Assembly: GCF_018448925.1 (NCBI RefSeq)
Contig: NZ_RCWE01000001.1
Coordinates: 440,997 to 504,996 of the forward strand
DNA length: 64,000 nt
DNA from: Photorhabdus akhurstii
Lineage (GTDB): Bacteria; Pseudomonadota; Gammaproteobacteria; Enterobacterales; Enterobacteriaceae
Direction of reading: 5' to 3'
A program made the translations under genes and the position numbers. The notes below the pieces were generated by a model. The model was not told the DNA's origin and searched no databases. It saw only the letters and a list, made by a program, of their open reading frames with translations. Shown here piece after piece: positions 27,225 to 37,623 of the stretch; the first letter of the stretch is position 1, and every line of letters starts with the position of its first letter.

Positions 27225-27634
27225 TAAACAATATCCTGACTGGCGTTGTAATGAGGGCCAATTTGCCGCCAAGCGTCTGAAATCTCGGTGAGTAACTTTA
27301 TTACTTCGGTAATGGCTGGCTCATCATTGCGTAAATTAGCGTGGAGTAAACGTTGGGTCATATAGTCATAAAGGGAAGCGAGATTGTGTGCCAGCTCTCC
27401 ACCTTTTTCATTATCTAACCCTTGTTTGAGGCCATTATCGATGATATTGATCGCTTTGGAAATAGCTGCGCCTTTTTCCGCGATATTACCTTGTTCCATC
27501 AGAATAATTGCTCGACGCAGGGCGCTAAGCGCCCCGTTGAACAAAATCTGAATCAACTGATAGGGGGAGGCGTTCATAATTTCGCTCTCCATATCTATCT
27601 GGGCATATAATTGACTTGCCGAACGTTGATACAT
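27224..27634 (-). CDS. fliS: Flagellin export chaperone FliS
   Basis: A 136-residue four-helix protein with the FliS hallmarks QIDMESEIMNASPYQLIQILFNGAL and YDYMTQRLLHANLRND. It binds the C-terminal helices of flagellin to prevent premature polymerisation. It follows fliD by 12 bp and overlaps fliT. Confidence 0.96.
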   Translation of the reverse strand: MYQRSASQLYAQIDMESEIMNASPYQLIQILFNGALSALRRAIILMEQGNIAEKGAAISKAINIIDNGLKQGLDNEKGGELAHNLASLYDYMTQRLLHANLRNDEPAITEVIKLLTEISDAWRQIGPHYNASQDIV

Positions 27635-27646
27635 AATTTCCTTTAA

Positions 27647-29068
27647 TTATCTCATTTTCTGTAATTGTGAGAGGAAGTTACCGGTTTTTCCCAAAGAAGA
27701 GACCATTTTATCCAGTTGTGAAAATTGGCGTTTATAACGTTCAATTGTTTCGTTAATATTCTGTTTCGTCCTGTCTACTTGTTGATCAAGGTTTTTTAGA
27801 CGCTTGTTAATGCCATTAGTCGCGGTAACTAAAGTACCTTCATGACTATCCAGTGCAGTTTTTAATAGCTTATGTGTCTGAGTGGCAAAACCCGTTTCTT
27901 TACCGTCACCCATAAAGAACGCTTTCACATTAGCCGGCTTTTCTTTTAGATTTTTTTCCAGTTTTTCGTTATCAATTTCCAGCTTACCGTCAGGCTTTTG
28001 TTTAATGCCCAGTTTATTCAGGGTTGGAATATCATTAGCCGCCTGAGAGCTGAAAATCTGGCCTCTTAGTTGATTCTGTATTCCGCGTAATGTGCTGTCG
28101 CCTAATAAAGCGCCATTATCTTTCGACGGTTCTTCACCCTGTTTTACTGGCTTAAATTTGGTCAGTGAATCAAATGTCGTTTGTAATTCATTATAAGCAT
28201 CAACCCAATTTTTAATCGCCTCTTTCATCGGCTCAATATCACGGGATATGACCAGTATTTCTGGCTTATGTTCCCCTGGTTTATCTTTATCCTCAGTCGT
28301 TTTTTTCAGATCCAGCTTAACGCCTTCGGGTGCATCGGTAATATGGTTTGTCTGACGCTCAATTTCGATTTTGTTGACGGTCAATTTCGCATTTTTCGCT
28401 TCAACCGTTTGAGTGAGTTTACTCGTTGTACCCGGATAGTTTAGAAACTCGCTAAGTTTGTTATCACCTTCAACAGTGATGGTCATCACCGATTCAGTGC
28501 CCGCTTTTTTGGCCGTCAGCACTAAATAGTTTTCGCCATCTTTGGCTTTAATAATACTGGCGTTGACATTACCTTCCTGCTTATTAATGGCATCACGGAT
28601 CTCAATAATGGATGTTTGTCCGTCTGTCAGCTCGATTTTCATCGGCTTTTTTTCGCCAGGCTGAGTAATGGTAATTGTCCGGGTTTTACCTTCGCCCAAA
28701 GATTCACCGATATGCTCTTTGATATTACGAACTTTTTCTGTCTGTAATGATTGCGCCTGTGCCAATTGTTTAACTTCAATACTGTAGTTACCTGGACTGG
28801 CTTTAGAATCAGTACTGGCAACGAATGCATCATGTTTTTCGCTGGCAGTGGTTGTATTAAGTTTATCGAACTTTTTCAGTGACTCAGACGCGGTTTCCAG
28901 CTTTTCTAAACTGCCTTTTAACGTACCAAAAGCGGTTAGCTTACCTTTATAACTGGTTTGTTGCTGTGTCAGAGGGACTAAACGCTTTTGTTCTGCTGCC
29001 TGAAGTTTATCCAATATAGAGCCCAAATCCATCCCCGATCCGGCGCCTAATGAAGAAATGCTAGCCAT
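27647..29068 (-). CDS. fliD: Flagellar filament cap protein FliD
   Basis: A 473-residue cap protein: N-terminal coiled part ([20 protein letters not shown]), variable middle domains rich in Lys/Glu, and a C-terminal coiled segment ([20 protein letters not shown]) ending SFLSQLQKM-like. It caps the filament and promotes flagellin folding. Divergent from fliC; a sigma-28 promoter lies upstream. Confidence 0.96.
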   Translation of the reverse strand: MASISSLGAGSGMDLGSILDKLQAAEQKRLVPLTQQQTSYKGKLTAFGTLKGSLEKLETASESLKKFDKLNTTTASEKHDAFVASTDSKASPGNYSIEVKQLAQAQSLQTEKVRNIKEHIGESLGEGKTRTITITQPGEKKPMKIELTDGQTSIIEIRDAINKQEGNVNASIIKAKDGENYLVLTAKKAGTESVMTITVEGDNKLSEFLNYPGTTSKLTQTVEAKNAKLTVNKIEIERQTNHITDAPEGVKLDLKKTTEDKDKPGEHKPEILVISRDIEPMKEAIKNWVDAYNELQTTFDSLTKFKPVKQGEEPSKDNGALLGDSTLRGIQNQLRGQIFSSQAANDIPTLNKLGIKQKPDGKLEIDNEKLEKNLKEKPANVKAFFMGDGKETGFATQTHKLLKTALDSHEGTLVTATNGINKRLKNLDQQVDRTKQNINETIERYKRQFSQLDKMVSSLGKTGNFLSQLQKMR

Positions 29069-29106
29069 TTATTGACTCCTTTATTAGTAAATCTTTATTG
29101 AACCGG

Positions 29107-29133
29107 TTATCGGTAAGTTTTTAGAAAAGTTTA
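29107..29133 (-). promoter_or_regulatory. Sigma-28 (FliA) promoter of fliDST
   Basis: Read on the minus strand: TAAACTTT, an 11-bp spacer, then ACCGATAA. This matches the enteric FliA consensus TAAAGTTT-N11-GCCGATAA at nearly all positions. It lies about 40 bp upstream of the fliD start. Confidence 0.85.
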
Positions 29134-29238
29134 CTAATAAAAATAATTTTTCTATGGTAGGAATAGTCGTGAAGAACCGACGCTGTTTGGCTTATCAAGG
29201 CAATGTGATAAAAAAGAAAAAGTTTTTTCAAGAAAAAT

Positions 29239-29265
29239 TAAAGGTTCTTTGAGGGGCGCCGATAA
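29239..29265 (+). promoter_or_regulatory. Sigma-28 (FliA) promoter of fliC
   Basis: TAAAGGTT, an 11-bp spacer and a perfect GCCGATAA, about 78 bp upstream of the fliC ATG. A strong FliA promoter. Confidence 0.92.
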
Positions 29266-29342
29266 AACTGTTGGCGGTGATGAACACCGTGGGTAAACCC
29301 CAAACTTATATATCGACTTGATTTTAAAAAGGAACTCTAACT

Positions 29343-30413
29343 ATGGCACAAGTCATCGGAACTAACATCCTCTCCCAGCTGACTCAGAATAACCTGAATA
29401 GATCCCAGGGTACTTTGGGTAGCGCTATCGAGCGTCTGTCTTCTGGCCTGCGTATCAACAGCGCGAAGGATGACGCAGCTGGTCAAGCGATCGCTAACCG
29501 TTTCACTGCAAATGTTAGAGGTTTGACCCAGGCGGCACGTAACGCTAACGACGGTATCTCTATTGCACAGACTACCGAAGGTGCGCTGAACGAAATTAAT
29601 ACCAACTTACAACGTATTCGTGAACTGGCTGTTCAGGCGACAAACGAAACCAACTCTGCGAGTGATACCAAATCTATCCAGGAAGAAGTTACTGAGCGTT
29701 TAAAGGAAATTGATCGTATTTCTAAACAGACTCAATTTAACGGTGTTCATGTTCTAAGTGAAAAGAACGAAATGACTATTCAGGTTGGTGCTAACGACAA
29801 CGAAGTTATCAAAATTAATCTGGAAAAAATTGACAGCGAGGTTCTGAAACTGGGTAAATTTACTGTTTCTAAGGAAGTTCCGCACGGTGATAAAATTACA
29901 GAGGTTGACGATGGTGCTGGTGGGAAGAAAACTATCGATCACACTGCCGACATTAAAGTTAAGGACCTGAAAAATGTAGAATTCTATAAAGCCGTTAATG
30001 ATAAAGGTGAAGTTGATCCTGGCAAATATGTTGTCAAAGGTACTGACGATACAGATGGCAAAGTGAAATATTTCAGCGCAGAAATTAACAAAGCTGATGG
30101 TAAGTTGAAAGCAACCGATGAGATTACTGCTAAAGCATCAAAAGATCCTCTGGATACTTTGGACAAGGCTCTGGCAAAAGTTGACAGCCTGCGCAGTTCT
30201 TTGGGTGCTATCCAAAACCGTCTGGAATCTACCGTTAACAACCTGAACAACACCGTTAACAACCTGAGCGCAGCTCGTAGCCGTATCGAAGATGCTGACT
30301 ACGCGACCGAAGTGTCTAACATGAGCCGTGGTCAAATTCTGCAACAAGCGGGTACTGCGGTTCTGGCTCAGGCTAACCAAGTGCCTCAGAATGTAATGTC
30401 TCTGCTGCGTTAA
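29343..30413 (+). CDS. fliC: Flagellin FliC
   Basis: The 356-residue flagellin has the highly conserved D0/D1 N-terminus ([40 protein letters not shown]) and C-terminus ([20 protein letters not shown], ending [10 protein letters not shown]). The variable exposed part, roughly residues 170-280, is short and Lys/Asp-rich. It is monocistronic, with a sigma-28 promoter, an AAGGAAC ribosome site and a terminator. It is the only flagellin gene seen here. Confidence 0.98.
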   Translation: MAQVIGTNILSQLTQNNLNRSQGTLGSAIERLSSGLRINSAKDDAAGQAIANRFTANVRGLTQAARNANDGISIAQTTEGALNEINTNLQRIRELAVQATNETNSASDTKSIQEEVTERLKEIDRISKQTQFNGVHVLSEKNEMTIQVGANDNEVIKINLEKIDSEVLKLGKFTVSKEVPHGDKITEVDDGAGGKKTIDHTADIKVKDLKNVEFYKAVNDKGEVDPGKYVVKGTDDTDGKVKYFSAEINKADGKLKATDEITAKASKDPLDTLDKALAKVDSLRSSLGAIQNRLESTVNNLNNTVNNLSAARSRIEDADYATEVSNMSRGQILQQAGTAVLAQANQVPQNVMSLLR

Positions 30414-30468
30414 TCGCTCAGTTAGGGCAATATGTGAACCTGATTCACATAAAAATCCAAATAAAATC

Positions 30469-30497
30469 AAGGATCGGCTCGCCGGTCCTTCTTTTTT
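30469..30497 (+). terminator. Intrinsic terminator after fliC
   Basis: Ten-bp stem AAGGATCGGC/GCCGGTCCTT with one mismatch and a two-base-scale loop, followed by CTTTTTT, 55 bp after the fliC stop. Confidence 0.88.
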
Positions 30498-30660
30498 AGG
30501 AGTTTATCAGGAACAGCCTAAAATTTGTGATACTATTAGGCAGACAATAAATTTCGCATAGGTGAAAAAGAAGCGTTTTTACTACATTGTTCAAACGATT
30601 GCCCTTGTTAGGGGATTGGATAATGATGGTTAGTCTCTTTTTCCAAAGGTGTCTGTTGTT

Positions 30661-31383
30661 GTGAGCGATTTGTATACCGCCGAAGGCGTGATGGACAAAA
30701 ACAGCCTCTGGAAGCGCTACGTACCATTAGTTCGCCATGAAGCGTTAAGGCTACAAGTTAGGTTACCCGCGTGTGTGGAGCTGGATGATCTACTTCAGGC
30801 CGGGGGAATCGGCTTACTAAATGCGGTGGAACGTTTTGATTCCTTACAAGGAACCGCGTTTACCACTTATGCGGTACAACGCATCAGAGGTGCAATGTTG
30901 GATGAGTTAAGGAGCCGCGATTGGGCTCCGCGTAGCGTGCGCCGTAATGCGCGCGAAGTGACGCAAATCATCCGTAAACTTGAGCAAGACTTAGGCCGTC
31001 CAGCCAGTGAGCAGGAAGTTGCTAAAGAATTAAAGATTGATCTGGTAGAATATCGGCAGATACTGTTAGATACGAATAACAGTCAATTGTTTTCGTATGA
31101 CGAATGGCATGAAATTCATGGTGAAAGCTGTGAACCTGTCATTGAAGAGGGGCATGAAACTAATCCCTTACAACAATTGCTGGAGAGTGACATTCGTCAA
31201 CGGGTAATTGAAGCTATTGATTCGTTACCTGAGCGAGAAAAAATGGTTCTGACGCTGTATTATCAGGAAGAACTTAATCTGAAAGAGATTGGCGCAGTAC
31301 TTGAAGTCGGGGAGTCCCGTATAAGTCAGCTACACAGCCAGGCGATTAAACGCTTGCGGGCACGCTTAAATCCGGAAAAGTAA
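30661..31383 (+). CDS. fliA: Flagellar sigma factor FliA (sigma-28)
   Basis: The 240-residue sigma-28 shows region 2 (DDLLQAGGIGLLNAVERFDS, TAFTTYAVQRIRGAMLDEL), region 3 and region 4 (LPEREKMVLTLYYQEELNLK, VLEVGESRISQLHSQAIKRL). I choose GTG at 30661 because it aligns with the E. coli start before LYTAEGVMDK; a GTG at 30649 would add four residues. It drives class III genes such as fliC and fliD here and is followed by fliZ. Confidence 0.96.
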   Translation: MSDLYTAEGVMDKNSLWKRYVPLVRHEALRLQVRLPACVELDDLLQAGGIGLLNAVERFDSLQGTAFTTYAVQRIRGAMLDELRSRDWAPRSVRRNAREVTQIIRKLEQDLGRPASEQEVAKELKIDLVEYRQILLDTNNSQLFSYDEWHEIHGESCEPVIEEGHETNPLQQLLESDIRQRVIEAIDSLPEREKMVLTLYYQEELNLKEIGAVLEVGESRISQLHSQAIKRLRARLNPEK

Positions 31384-31435
31384 CTTTTTTGCTTATTTGT
31401 TTTTTGTTTAAGACTACACACAGGGCTTATCTCTT

Positions 31436-31948
31436 ATGTCTGTTACAACACAAAAGAAACGGCCGCTCAGCCGTTACATTAAAGACTACAAACATAGTCA
31501 AACTCATTGCTTGCATTGTCACAAAGCTCTTGACCGTATCTCTTTGGTTTTTAATGGCCAAGTGATCAACAAAGAGTCCATCTCCGAGATGACGGAGTTG
31601 ATTGATGACAAGACTTGGGATGAGCTGCAAGATAAATTTGTCGCGTTATGTCGTTTTTGCAGTGAGATTTATTGCAATAGCGAGACAGATTATTTTGACA
31701 TCATGTCGTTCAAACAGTACCTGTTTGAACAGACTGAAATGAGTCATAGTACTGTTCGTGAGTATGTGGTTCGTTTACGACGTTTGGATGAATTGCTCAC
31801 TTCAAGCAATTACCCTGTAAAAGAGTTCACAACAGAGAAAATTCAGGAAAAACTGAGTGAAAAGCTGTCACAGTCGGCATTCAGTAACTACAACATTGCT
31901 TTGCGCAAGTATGAACAGTATTTGAGCTGGCAACAGGGCGGTCACTAA
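31436..31948 (+). CDS. fliZ: Flagellar regulator FliZ
   Basis: The 170-residue protein resembles enteric FliZ: a basic N-terminus, Cys/His pairs (HCLHCHKAL, CRFCSEIYC) and a C-terminal core-binding, recombinase-like helical region (KQYLFEQTEMSHSTVREYVVRLRRLDELL). FliZ affects class II flagellar transcription and sigma-S promoters. It follows fliA by 52 bp, probably co-transcribed. Confidence 0.93.
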   Translation: MSVTTQKKRPLSRYIKDYKHSQTHCLHCHKALDRISLVFNGQVINKESISEMTELIDDKTWDELQDKFVALCRFCSEIYCNSETDYFDIMSFKQYLFEQTEMSHSTVREYVVRLRRLDELLTSSNYPVKEFTTEKIQEKLSEKLSQSAFSNYNIALRKYEQYLSWQQGGH

Positions 31949-31985
31949 GCTGGAAATATAAACAGCAAAGAGATGATTAATTTTG

Positions 31986-32011
31986 GGGGAACACATTTTG
32001 GTGTGTTCCCC
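31986..32011 (+). terminator. Hairpin after fliZ
   Basis: GGGGAACAC pairs with GTGTTCCCC around an eight-base loop, about 38 bp after the fliZ stop. No T tract follows. The same stem recurs at 33113. The stretch 32012-32470 beyond it is AT-rich without a supported gene. Confidence 0.6.
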
Positions 32012-32506
32012 TCGGATCGTTGCTGACAAAGGTTGTTAAAAATAACGGGGTTTGTTTTTTCATGGTGAATCATGAGCCAACTCATTTTTCTCATTAACCC
32101 GGTTCAATCGCCCACTGGGGTGTGTAGAAGAATTTATATGTTGGGTAAATAAAAGGAAGTATCATCTCGATCAGAGAATATCTGCATACTTTTTATTTTT
32201 CAGACATGAAAATAAAAACTACACTTAGTTTCTAATAACAGGGACGATAATAGGCTTAATTGTTTGTTTATATGGGATAGTGAATTACCTGTTTATTACA
32301 GGATTTTTTTCTGTTATTTCAATTAATTAAAAATACATAAGTGATGAAATCAATTTTTTAAATATCGCGATAGGTACCAATTTCTTTCACCTCGTTATTT
32401 TTTCAATCGCCTCACCACTAATTATCGCAATATCATTCGAAATCTTATTGATTTTTGTATGTAGTAATATATGGTATATGCTAATTTCATTAATATGGTA
32501 TTCGCT

Positions 32507-33040
32507 ATGGAAAAAGAGGTGTTTATTTTTAGAGAAATTAACGTAGAAGACGCGAATAATCTCATTGTTTTTTTTAATGATTTGGATAACACATCGGAAT
32601 TTATGTTGCTTGAACCGGGAGAAAGAAAAACCAGTGTTGAAGAACAGGCGGATATAATAAAAGGATTTGGAAAAGACAGGCAAATGTTAATATGCGAAGA
32701 TAACAAAAACATTGTTGGATTTATTGTTATCTCTAGAGGAGTATTCAATAGAAACAGGCATTTGGGTTCTATTGCTCTTGGAGTAAAAAAGGAGTATAGA
32801 AACAAAGGTATAGCGAGAACCCTAATCGACAAAGCACAAGATTGGTCACGGAAAAATGGAATTAGCAGACTTGAATTAACCGTTGCAATAAAAAACACAT
32901 TGGCAATAAAGCGGTATTTGTCATCAGGTTTTATTTTTTCTGGTATCAGAACTGGCTCACTATTTATAAATGGTGAACTGATAGATGAATACTATATGAA
33001 TAAAGAAATAATGACTAAAGAAATATCTGATGGAAATTGA
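32507..33040 (+). CDS. GNAT-family N-acetyltransferase
   Basis: A 177-residue protein with the GNAT acetyl-CoA site (LGVKKEYRNKGIARTLIDKA, the R/Q-x-x-G-x-G/A type loop) and the downstream strand/helix SRLELTVAIKNTLAIKRYLS then SGFIFSGI. The substrate is unknown; the layout resembles RimI- or streptothricin-type acetylases. Start uncertain: ATG at 32507 fits the fold, with in-frame ATGs at 32471 and 32495 also possible. It sits alone, AT-rich, between two copies of the same hairpin, hinting at insertion between fliZ and putA. Confidence 0.8.
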   Translation: MEKEVFIFREINVEDANNLIVFFNDLDNTSEFMLLEPGERKTSVEEQADIIKGFGKDRQMLICEDNKNIVGFIVISRGVFNRNRHLGSIALGVKKEYRNKGIARTLIDKAQDWSRKNGISRLELTVAIKNTLAIKRYLSSGFIFSGIRTGSLFINGELIDEYYMNKEIMTKEISDGN

Positions 33041-33112
33041 TGTAAATGATTACACTATTATTCCTACATTCGATAGGAATTAACAGAGTTTTGAGGTTGA
33101 TTGCTAATCTAA

Positions 33113-33139
33113 GGGGAACACCTTTTTAATGTGTTCCCC
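33113..33139. terminator. Bidirectional hairpin between the acetyltransferase and putA
   Basis: AAGGGGAACAC/GTGTTCCCCTT, an 11-bp perfect stem with a T-rich loop, between two convergent genes. Stem identical to the hairpin at 31986. Confidence 0.7.
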
Positions 33140-33155
33140 TTAACTACAGCCGAAA

Positions 33156-36100
33156 TTAACCGATAGTCATCAGGCTGGCATTACCCCCCGCCGCTGCGGT
33201 GTTAATGCTCAGTGAGCGTTCATGTAGCAGACGTTCTAACAGCAGATTAGTTTCTCCACGGGCAAAACCTTGTACGGAAATGATAACGCCTTTACGTTGA
33301 GCGATTTGTTCGCAAACTTGGCGCAATTGATCAGAATCGCCGTGGTAAATAACCGCTTCGAATACCGTATCTTCACTTTGCCAGTCCTGAACCAAATTGA
33401 TTGATTTACGGACGCTATCTGGCAATTGACGAAACAGTTGCTGATGTAGTTCATCATTTTGCCATAGCAACTGACAGCCTACAGATAATGTTGCTGCCAG
33501 TTGAATGAATGTATCCTGTTGATTATCCGCCAGACACAACACCTGGCCACGAGGCAACAGGGTATAAGTATTGCGTTCGCCGGTCGGCCCCGGCAACAGG
33601 CGGGTGGTGCCGCCTTGTGCCAACAATTTATATTGTTGAATCAACTGATTTAGCTCTTCGTTGTGCTGCTTGGTTGCCCATTCTGTCAGTGCATCAAAAG
33701 AGGTCATCAGCGATAGACGAATATTGGCATCCAGTGGATATTCAGCATCTTGACGTTCCAACGTTTGGTTGATCGCGTTTTGAGGACGGCAAGAGAGCAG
33801 ACGGTACAAATAGAGTGGGCCGCCTGCTTTCGGCCCGGTACCGGATAAGCCTTCACCACCGAACGGTTGCACGCCAACAACAGCGCCTACCATGTTGCGG
33901 TTGACATACAGATTGCCGACTTTCGCTTTGGCGGTAACTTGTGCAATCGTTTCATCAATACGGGTATGGACGCCCAAGGTCAGACCATAGTTGGAGTTAT
34001 TAATCTGATCCAGCAATTTATCCAGCTCGTTACGTTTAAAACGGACAACATGTAGAACCGGGCCGAAAATCTCTTGTTTTAATTCATTGAAATTTTCCAA
34101 TTCAATCAGTGTCGGTTTAACGAAAGTGCCTTGATCCCACTCTTGATTGTCAACCACATTATCTTGTGCTGCCTGATAAATCGTGCGTCCTTTGGTACGC
34201 ATTGTTTGAATATGGCGATCAATGCCGGCTTTGGCTTCCGCGTCAATGACCGGGCCGATATCGGTAGACAGGCGTTCAGGATTACCCATCCGGCATTCAG
34301 ACATGGCGCCTTTCAGCATGGTAAGGGTTCTTTCTGCCACATCATCTTGAATACAGAGGATACGCAGGGCAGAACAACGTTGACCGGCGCTGTCAAAAGC
34401 AGAGGCGACCACATCAGTAACAACTTGTTCTGTCAGCGCGGAAGAATCGACAATCATGGCGTTCAGACCACCGGTTTCGGCAATCAGAGGGGTTGGGCGC
34501 CCTTGTGCATCAAGTCGTCCGGCAATGTTACGTTGTAATAGACTCGCCACTTCGGTGGAGCCGGTAAACATCACGCCGCGCACTCTCTCATCTCCCACCA
34601 GAAGAGAACCAACGGTTTCACCTCGGCCAGGTAATAATTGCAATGCATCGTGGGGAATACCTGCTTGATGCAGTATTTTGACTGCCGTTGCCGCAATTAA
34701 TGGGGTTTGCTCCGCAGGTTTTGCTAATACACTGTTACCGGCAGCCAATGCAGCCGCTATCTGCCCGGTAAAAATGGCTAATGGGAAATTCCACGGGCTG
34801 ATACAGACAACCGGCCCCAGTGGACGATGGGTATCATTAGCGAAATCATGACGAACTTGTCCCGCATAGTAATAGAGAAAATCGACCGCCTCGCGTACCT
34901 CGGCAATTGCATTATTAAAGGTTTTGCCGGCTTCTCGAACCAAAATACCTAATAACGGTTGCAGCTGGTTTTCCATCAATTCCGCAGCGCGAACCAGAAT
35001 AGCAGCTCGTTCTGATGGGGGAGTCGCAAACCAGATTGCGCCGGCTTCTGTTGCGACATCCAGCGCATGACCGACTTCCTGTTCAGTGGTTTCACGAACA
35101 TAGCCGACAATATCCGAAGGTGCCGCTGGGTTAATAACTGGTTTAGCGGCCGGTAACTCACCTTGATGGTGATAATTGCCGCCCAGTAGTGGCTCGCTAT
35201 ACCGTTCTTCGGTGGCAGAACTTAATAGCGCGCTGGAAAGAGATGCCAGACGATGTTCGTTGGCAAGATCCAGACCGGCTGAGTTTGCGCGATCTTTGCC
35301 ATACAGATTGTGAGGCAGAGGAATTTTCGGATGTGGAAGACCGATTTGGCCTTCGGTTTCGGCCAGCTTCTGAACCTTGTTCACCGGATCGGCGACCAGT
35401 TCATCCAGTGGTAATGTGGTATCGGCGATACGGTTGACGAAGGAGGTGTTAGCGCCGTTCTCCAACAGGCGACGGACCAGATAAGCCAACAGTGTTTCGT
35501 GAGTGCCTACTGGCGCATAAATACGGCATGGGCGGTTTAATTTACCGTCAGCGATTTTCCCGACCACTTGTTCATACAAGGGTTCTCCCATGCCATGCAG
35601 ACACTGGAACTCATATTGACCAGGATAATAGTTTTGGCCAGCCATATGATAAACGGCAGCTAAAGTATGAGCGTTATGGGTAGCGAACTGAGGATAAACC
35701 AGATTGGGTACTGACAATAATTTGCGGGCGCAAGCCAGATAAGAAACATCAGTATAAACTTTGCGGGTGTAAACCGGATAGCCTTCCAGCCCATCGATTT
35801 GAGCGCGTTTAATTTCGCTATCCCAGTAAGCGCCTTTTACCAGTCGCACCATCAACCGACGGCGGCTGCGTTGTGCTAAGTCAATGACTGCATCGATAAC
35901 AAAGGGGCAGCGTTTCTGATAAGCCTGAATAACGAAACCAATGCCATTCCAGCCAGCCAGTTGTGGTTCAAAACAGAGTTTTTCCAACAAATCGAGGGAA
36001 ATTTCCAGACGATCGGCTTCTTCGGCATCAATATTGATACCAACATCATATTGGCGTGCCTGTAATGTCAGGGAAAGCAGGCGTGGATATAGCTCGTTCA

Positions 36101-37136
36101 TAACGCGTTCATATTGAGCACGGCTATAACGCGGGTGCAGCGCAGAAAGCTTAATAGAGATTCCAGGTCCTTCATAAATGCCGCGGCCGTTAGATGCTTT
36201 CCCGATAGCATGAATCGCTTGTTGATAGGAAACCATATAATTCTGAGCATCTTCCTCAGTTAAAGCGGCTTCACCTAACATGTCATAGGAGTAACGGAAC
36301 CCTTTTTCTTCCAGTTTACGTGCACTTGCCAGCGCTTGAGCGATGGTTTCTCCGGTAACAAACTGTTCACCCATCAGGCGCATTGCCATATCTACGCCTT
36401 TACGCACTAATGGCTCGCCGCTCTTACTGATAATGCGATTCAGCGAATTGGAGAGTTTGGCTTCGTTGTGGGTAGAGACCAGTTTGCCGGTAAACAGCAG
36501 CCCCCAGGTTGCTGCATTGACAAACATGGATGAACTTTGGCCCAGATGGGAATGCCAGTTGCCGTTACTGATTTTGTCGCGGATTAGCGCATCGCGAGTG
36601 GCTTTATCAGGAATACGGAGCAAGGCTTCCGCAAGACACATTAGCGCAACTCCTTCCTGAGATGAGAGCGAGAATTCCTGTAATAACCCTTGAACCAGAC
36701 CTGAACGACCAATGCTGTTTTTTTGGTTACGCAGTTTTTCTGCAATGCTGTAAGCCAGTTTATGAGTCGCTTGTGCCTGATCTTCTGGTAATTGCGCCTG
36801 TTGTAGCAGCATGGGAACTGCCTGTGTTTCTGGCAGGCGATAGGCCGCAGTAATTGCGGAACGTTTTACTGATTGAGGCAGGATATGCTCTGCGAAGTCG
36901 AGGAAAGGTTGATGAGCAGAATCTGGTGCCGTTTCTTCTGTGATTATCTTCTCTTCTTTAATATCTTGATTAGCAGAGAGTTCAGCGATCTGTTCATCAT
37001 TTTCAAGACGTTCAAGGTAATTAAAAATAGCTTGTTTAATTAGCCAATGTGGAGTGCGGTCAATCCGTTGTGCCGCAGCTTTAATGCGATCGCGCGTTGC
37101 TTCATCAAGCTTCACGCCCATTGTTGTACTACCCAT
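33156..37136 (-). CDS. putA: Trifunctional proline utilisation protein PutA
   Basis: A 1326-residue protein that oxidises proline to glutamate. It has the N-terminal ribbon-helix-helix repressor (TTMGVKLDEATRDRIKAAAQ), the FAD proline dehydrogenase barrel at about 260-560 (ISIKLSALHPRYSRAQ, RLVKGAYWDSEIKRAQ) and the P5C dehydrogenase at about 650-1120 with the catalytic Cys in DSAGQRCSALRIL and the PFGGEGLSGTGPKAGGP block, then a C-terminal capping domain. Length equals the enteric enzyme. Divergent from putP, and when not membrane-bound it is expected to repress both. Confidence 0.97.
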   Translation of the reverse strand: MGSTTMGVKLDEATRDRIKAAAQRIDRTPHWLIKQAIFNYLERLENDEQIAELSANQDIKEEKIITEETAPDSAHQPFLDFAEHILPQSVKRSAITAAYRLPETQAVPMLLQQAQLPEDQAQATHKLAYSIAEKLRNQKNSIGRSGLVQGLLQEFSLSSQEGVALMCLAEALLRIPDKATRDALIRDKISNGNWHSHLGQSSSMFVNAATWGLLFTGKLVSTHNEAKLSNSLNRIISKSGEPLVRKGVDMAMRLMGEQFVTGETIAQALASARKLEEKGFRYSYDMLGEAALTEEDAQNYMVSYQQAIHAIGKASNGRGIYEGPGISIKLSALHPRYSRAQYERVMNELYPRLLSLTLQARQYDVGINIDAEEADRLEISLDLLEKLCFEPQLAGWNGIGFVIQAYQKRCPFVIDAVIDLAQRSRRRLMVRLVKGAYWDSEIKRAQIDGLEGYPVYTRKVYTDVSYLACARKLLSVPNLVYPQFATHNAHTLAAVYHMAGQNYYPGQYEFQCLHGMGEPLYEQVVGKIADGKLNRPCRIYAPVGTHETLLAYLVRRLLENGANTSFVNRIADTTLPLDELVADPVNKVQKLAETEGQIGLPHPKIPLPHNLYGKDRANSAGLDLANEHRLASLSSALLSSATEERYSEPLLGGNYHHQGELPAAKPVINPAAPSDIVGYVRETTEQEVGHALDVATEAGAIWFATPPSERAAILVRAAELMENQLQPLLGILVREAGKTFNNAIAEVREAVDFLYYYAGQVRHDFANDTHRPLGPVVCISPWNFPLAIFTGQIAAALAAGNSVLAKPAEQTPLIAATAVKILHQAGIPHDALQLLPGRGETVGSLLVGDERVRGVMFTGSTEVASLLQRNIAGRLDAQGRPTPLIAETGGLNAMIVDSSALTEQVVTDVVASAFDSAGQRCSALRILCIQDDVAERTLTMLKGAMSECRMGNPERLSTDIGPVIDAEAKAGIDRHIQTMRTKGRTIYQAAQDNVVDNQEWDQGTFVKPTLIELENFNELKQEIFGPVLHVVRFKRNELDKLLDQINNSNYGLTLGVHTRIDETIAQVTAKAKVGNLYVNRNMVGAVVGVQPFGGEGLSGTGPKAGGPLYLYRLLSCRPQNAINQTLERQDAEYPLDANIRLSLMTSFDALTEWATKQHNEELNQLIQQYKLLAQGGTTRLLPGPTGERNTYTLLPRGQVLCLADNQQDTFIQLAATLSVGCQLLWQNDELHQQLFRQLPDSVRKSINLVQDWQSEDTVFEAVIYHGDSDQLRQVCEQIAQRKGVIISVQGFARGETNLLLERLLHERSLSINTAAAGGNASLMTIG

Positions 37137-37623
37137 CCTCGCTCCTTAATAGGTAAGGTTTATCTAAAATTGCATGATAATATCTGACATGTTGCAACTT
37201 TGTGCAACCTTATGAGAAGCGCTTGTTTTATTTTTGTGAAATTAATCTAGTTATTATAATTAGGTGGATATATTTATTTTTGTGACTTTATTTGATTGAT
37301 ACACATTGGTTTACTATTTTATAGCGAAATATAGGGGTGTAACCCTGAAATGGTTAAAAAGTATAATTTTTAAAGCAAATAAATGTGATTCAGTAGACGT
37401 TTCTTGTAAAAAATGGCGTTAATTTGTTGTTAAATTACCTGATGCTAATCTAGGATTCACTGTAACTTTCTAATTGGTTACAAAAATAATTATTTCAATT
37501 TAGAATTATGGACCATTTTTAGGTGCAATCAGGTGCAACGTTCCTGAACCTGACAGGGAAAACTCTGTGTACCCAGGAGAACTGCGGATTTGCAAAACAC
37601 AGATAACACTATGGAGAACTTGC
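37137..37623. promoter_or_regulatory. putA-putP intergenic control region with PutA-type motifs
   Basis: A 487-bp divergent promoter region. GTTGCA/TGCAAC motifs recognised by the PutA ribbon-helix-helix occur at 37191-37198 and 37203-37208 near putA, and at 37534-37539 (with a TGCAAT neighbour at 37524) near putP. Clusters at both ends fit dual repression of putA and putP. Confidence 0.7.

Noticed and set aside
32422-32898. Minus-strand 158-codon ORF opposite the acetyltransferase
   Set aside because: The GNAT motif on the plus strand is clear; the antisense frame has no recognisable features.
33509-36853. Several plus-strand ORFs of 60-135 codons
   Set aside because: All lie antisense inside putA, whose protein is complete and conserved.
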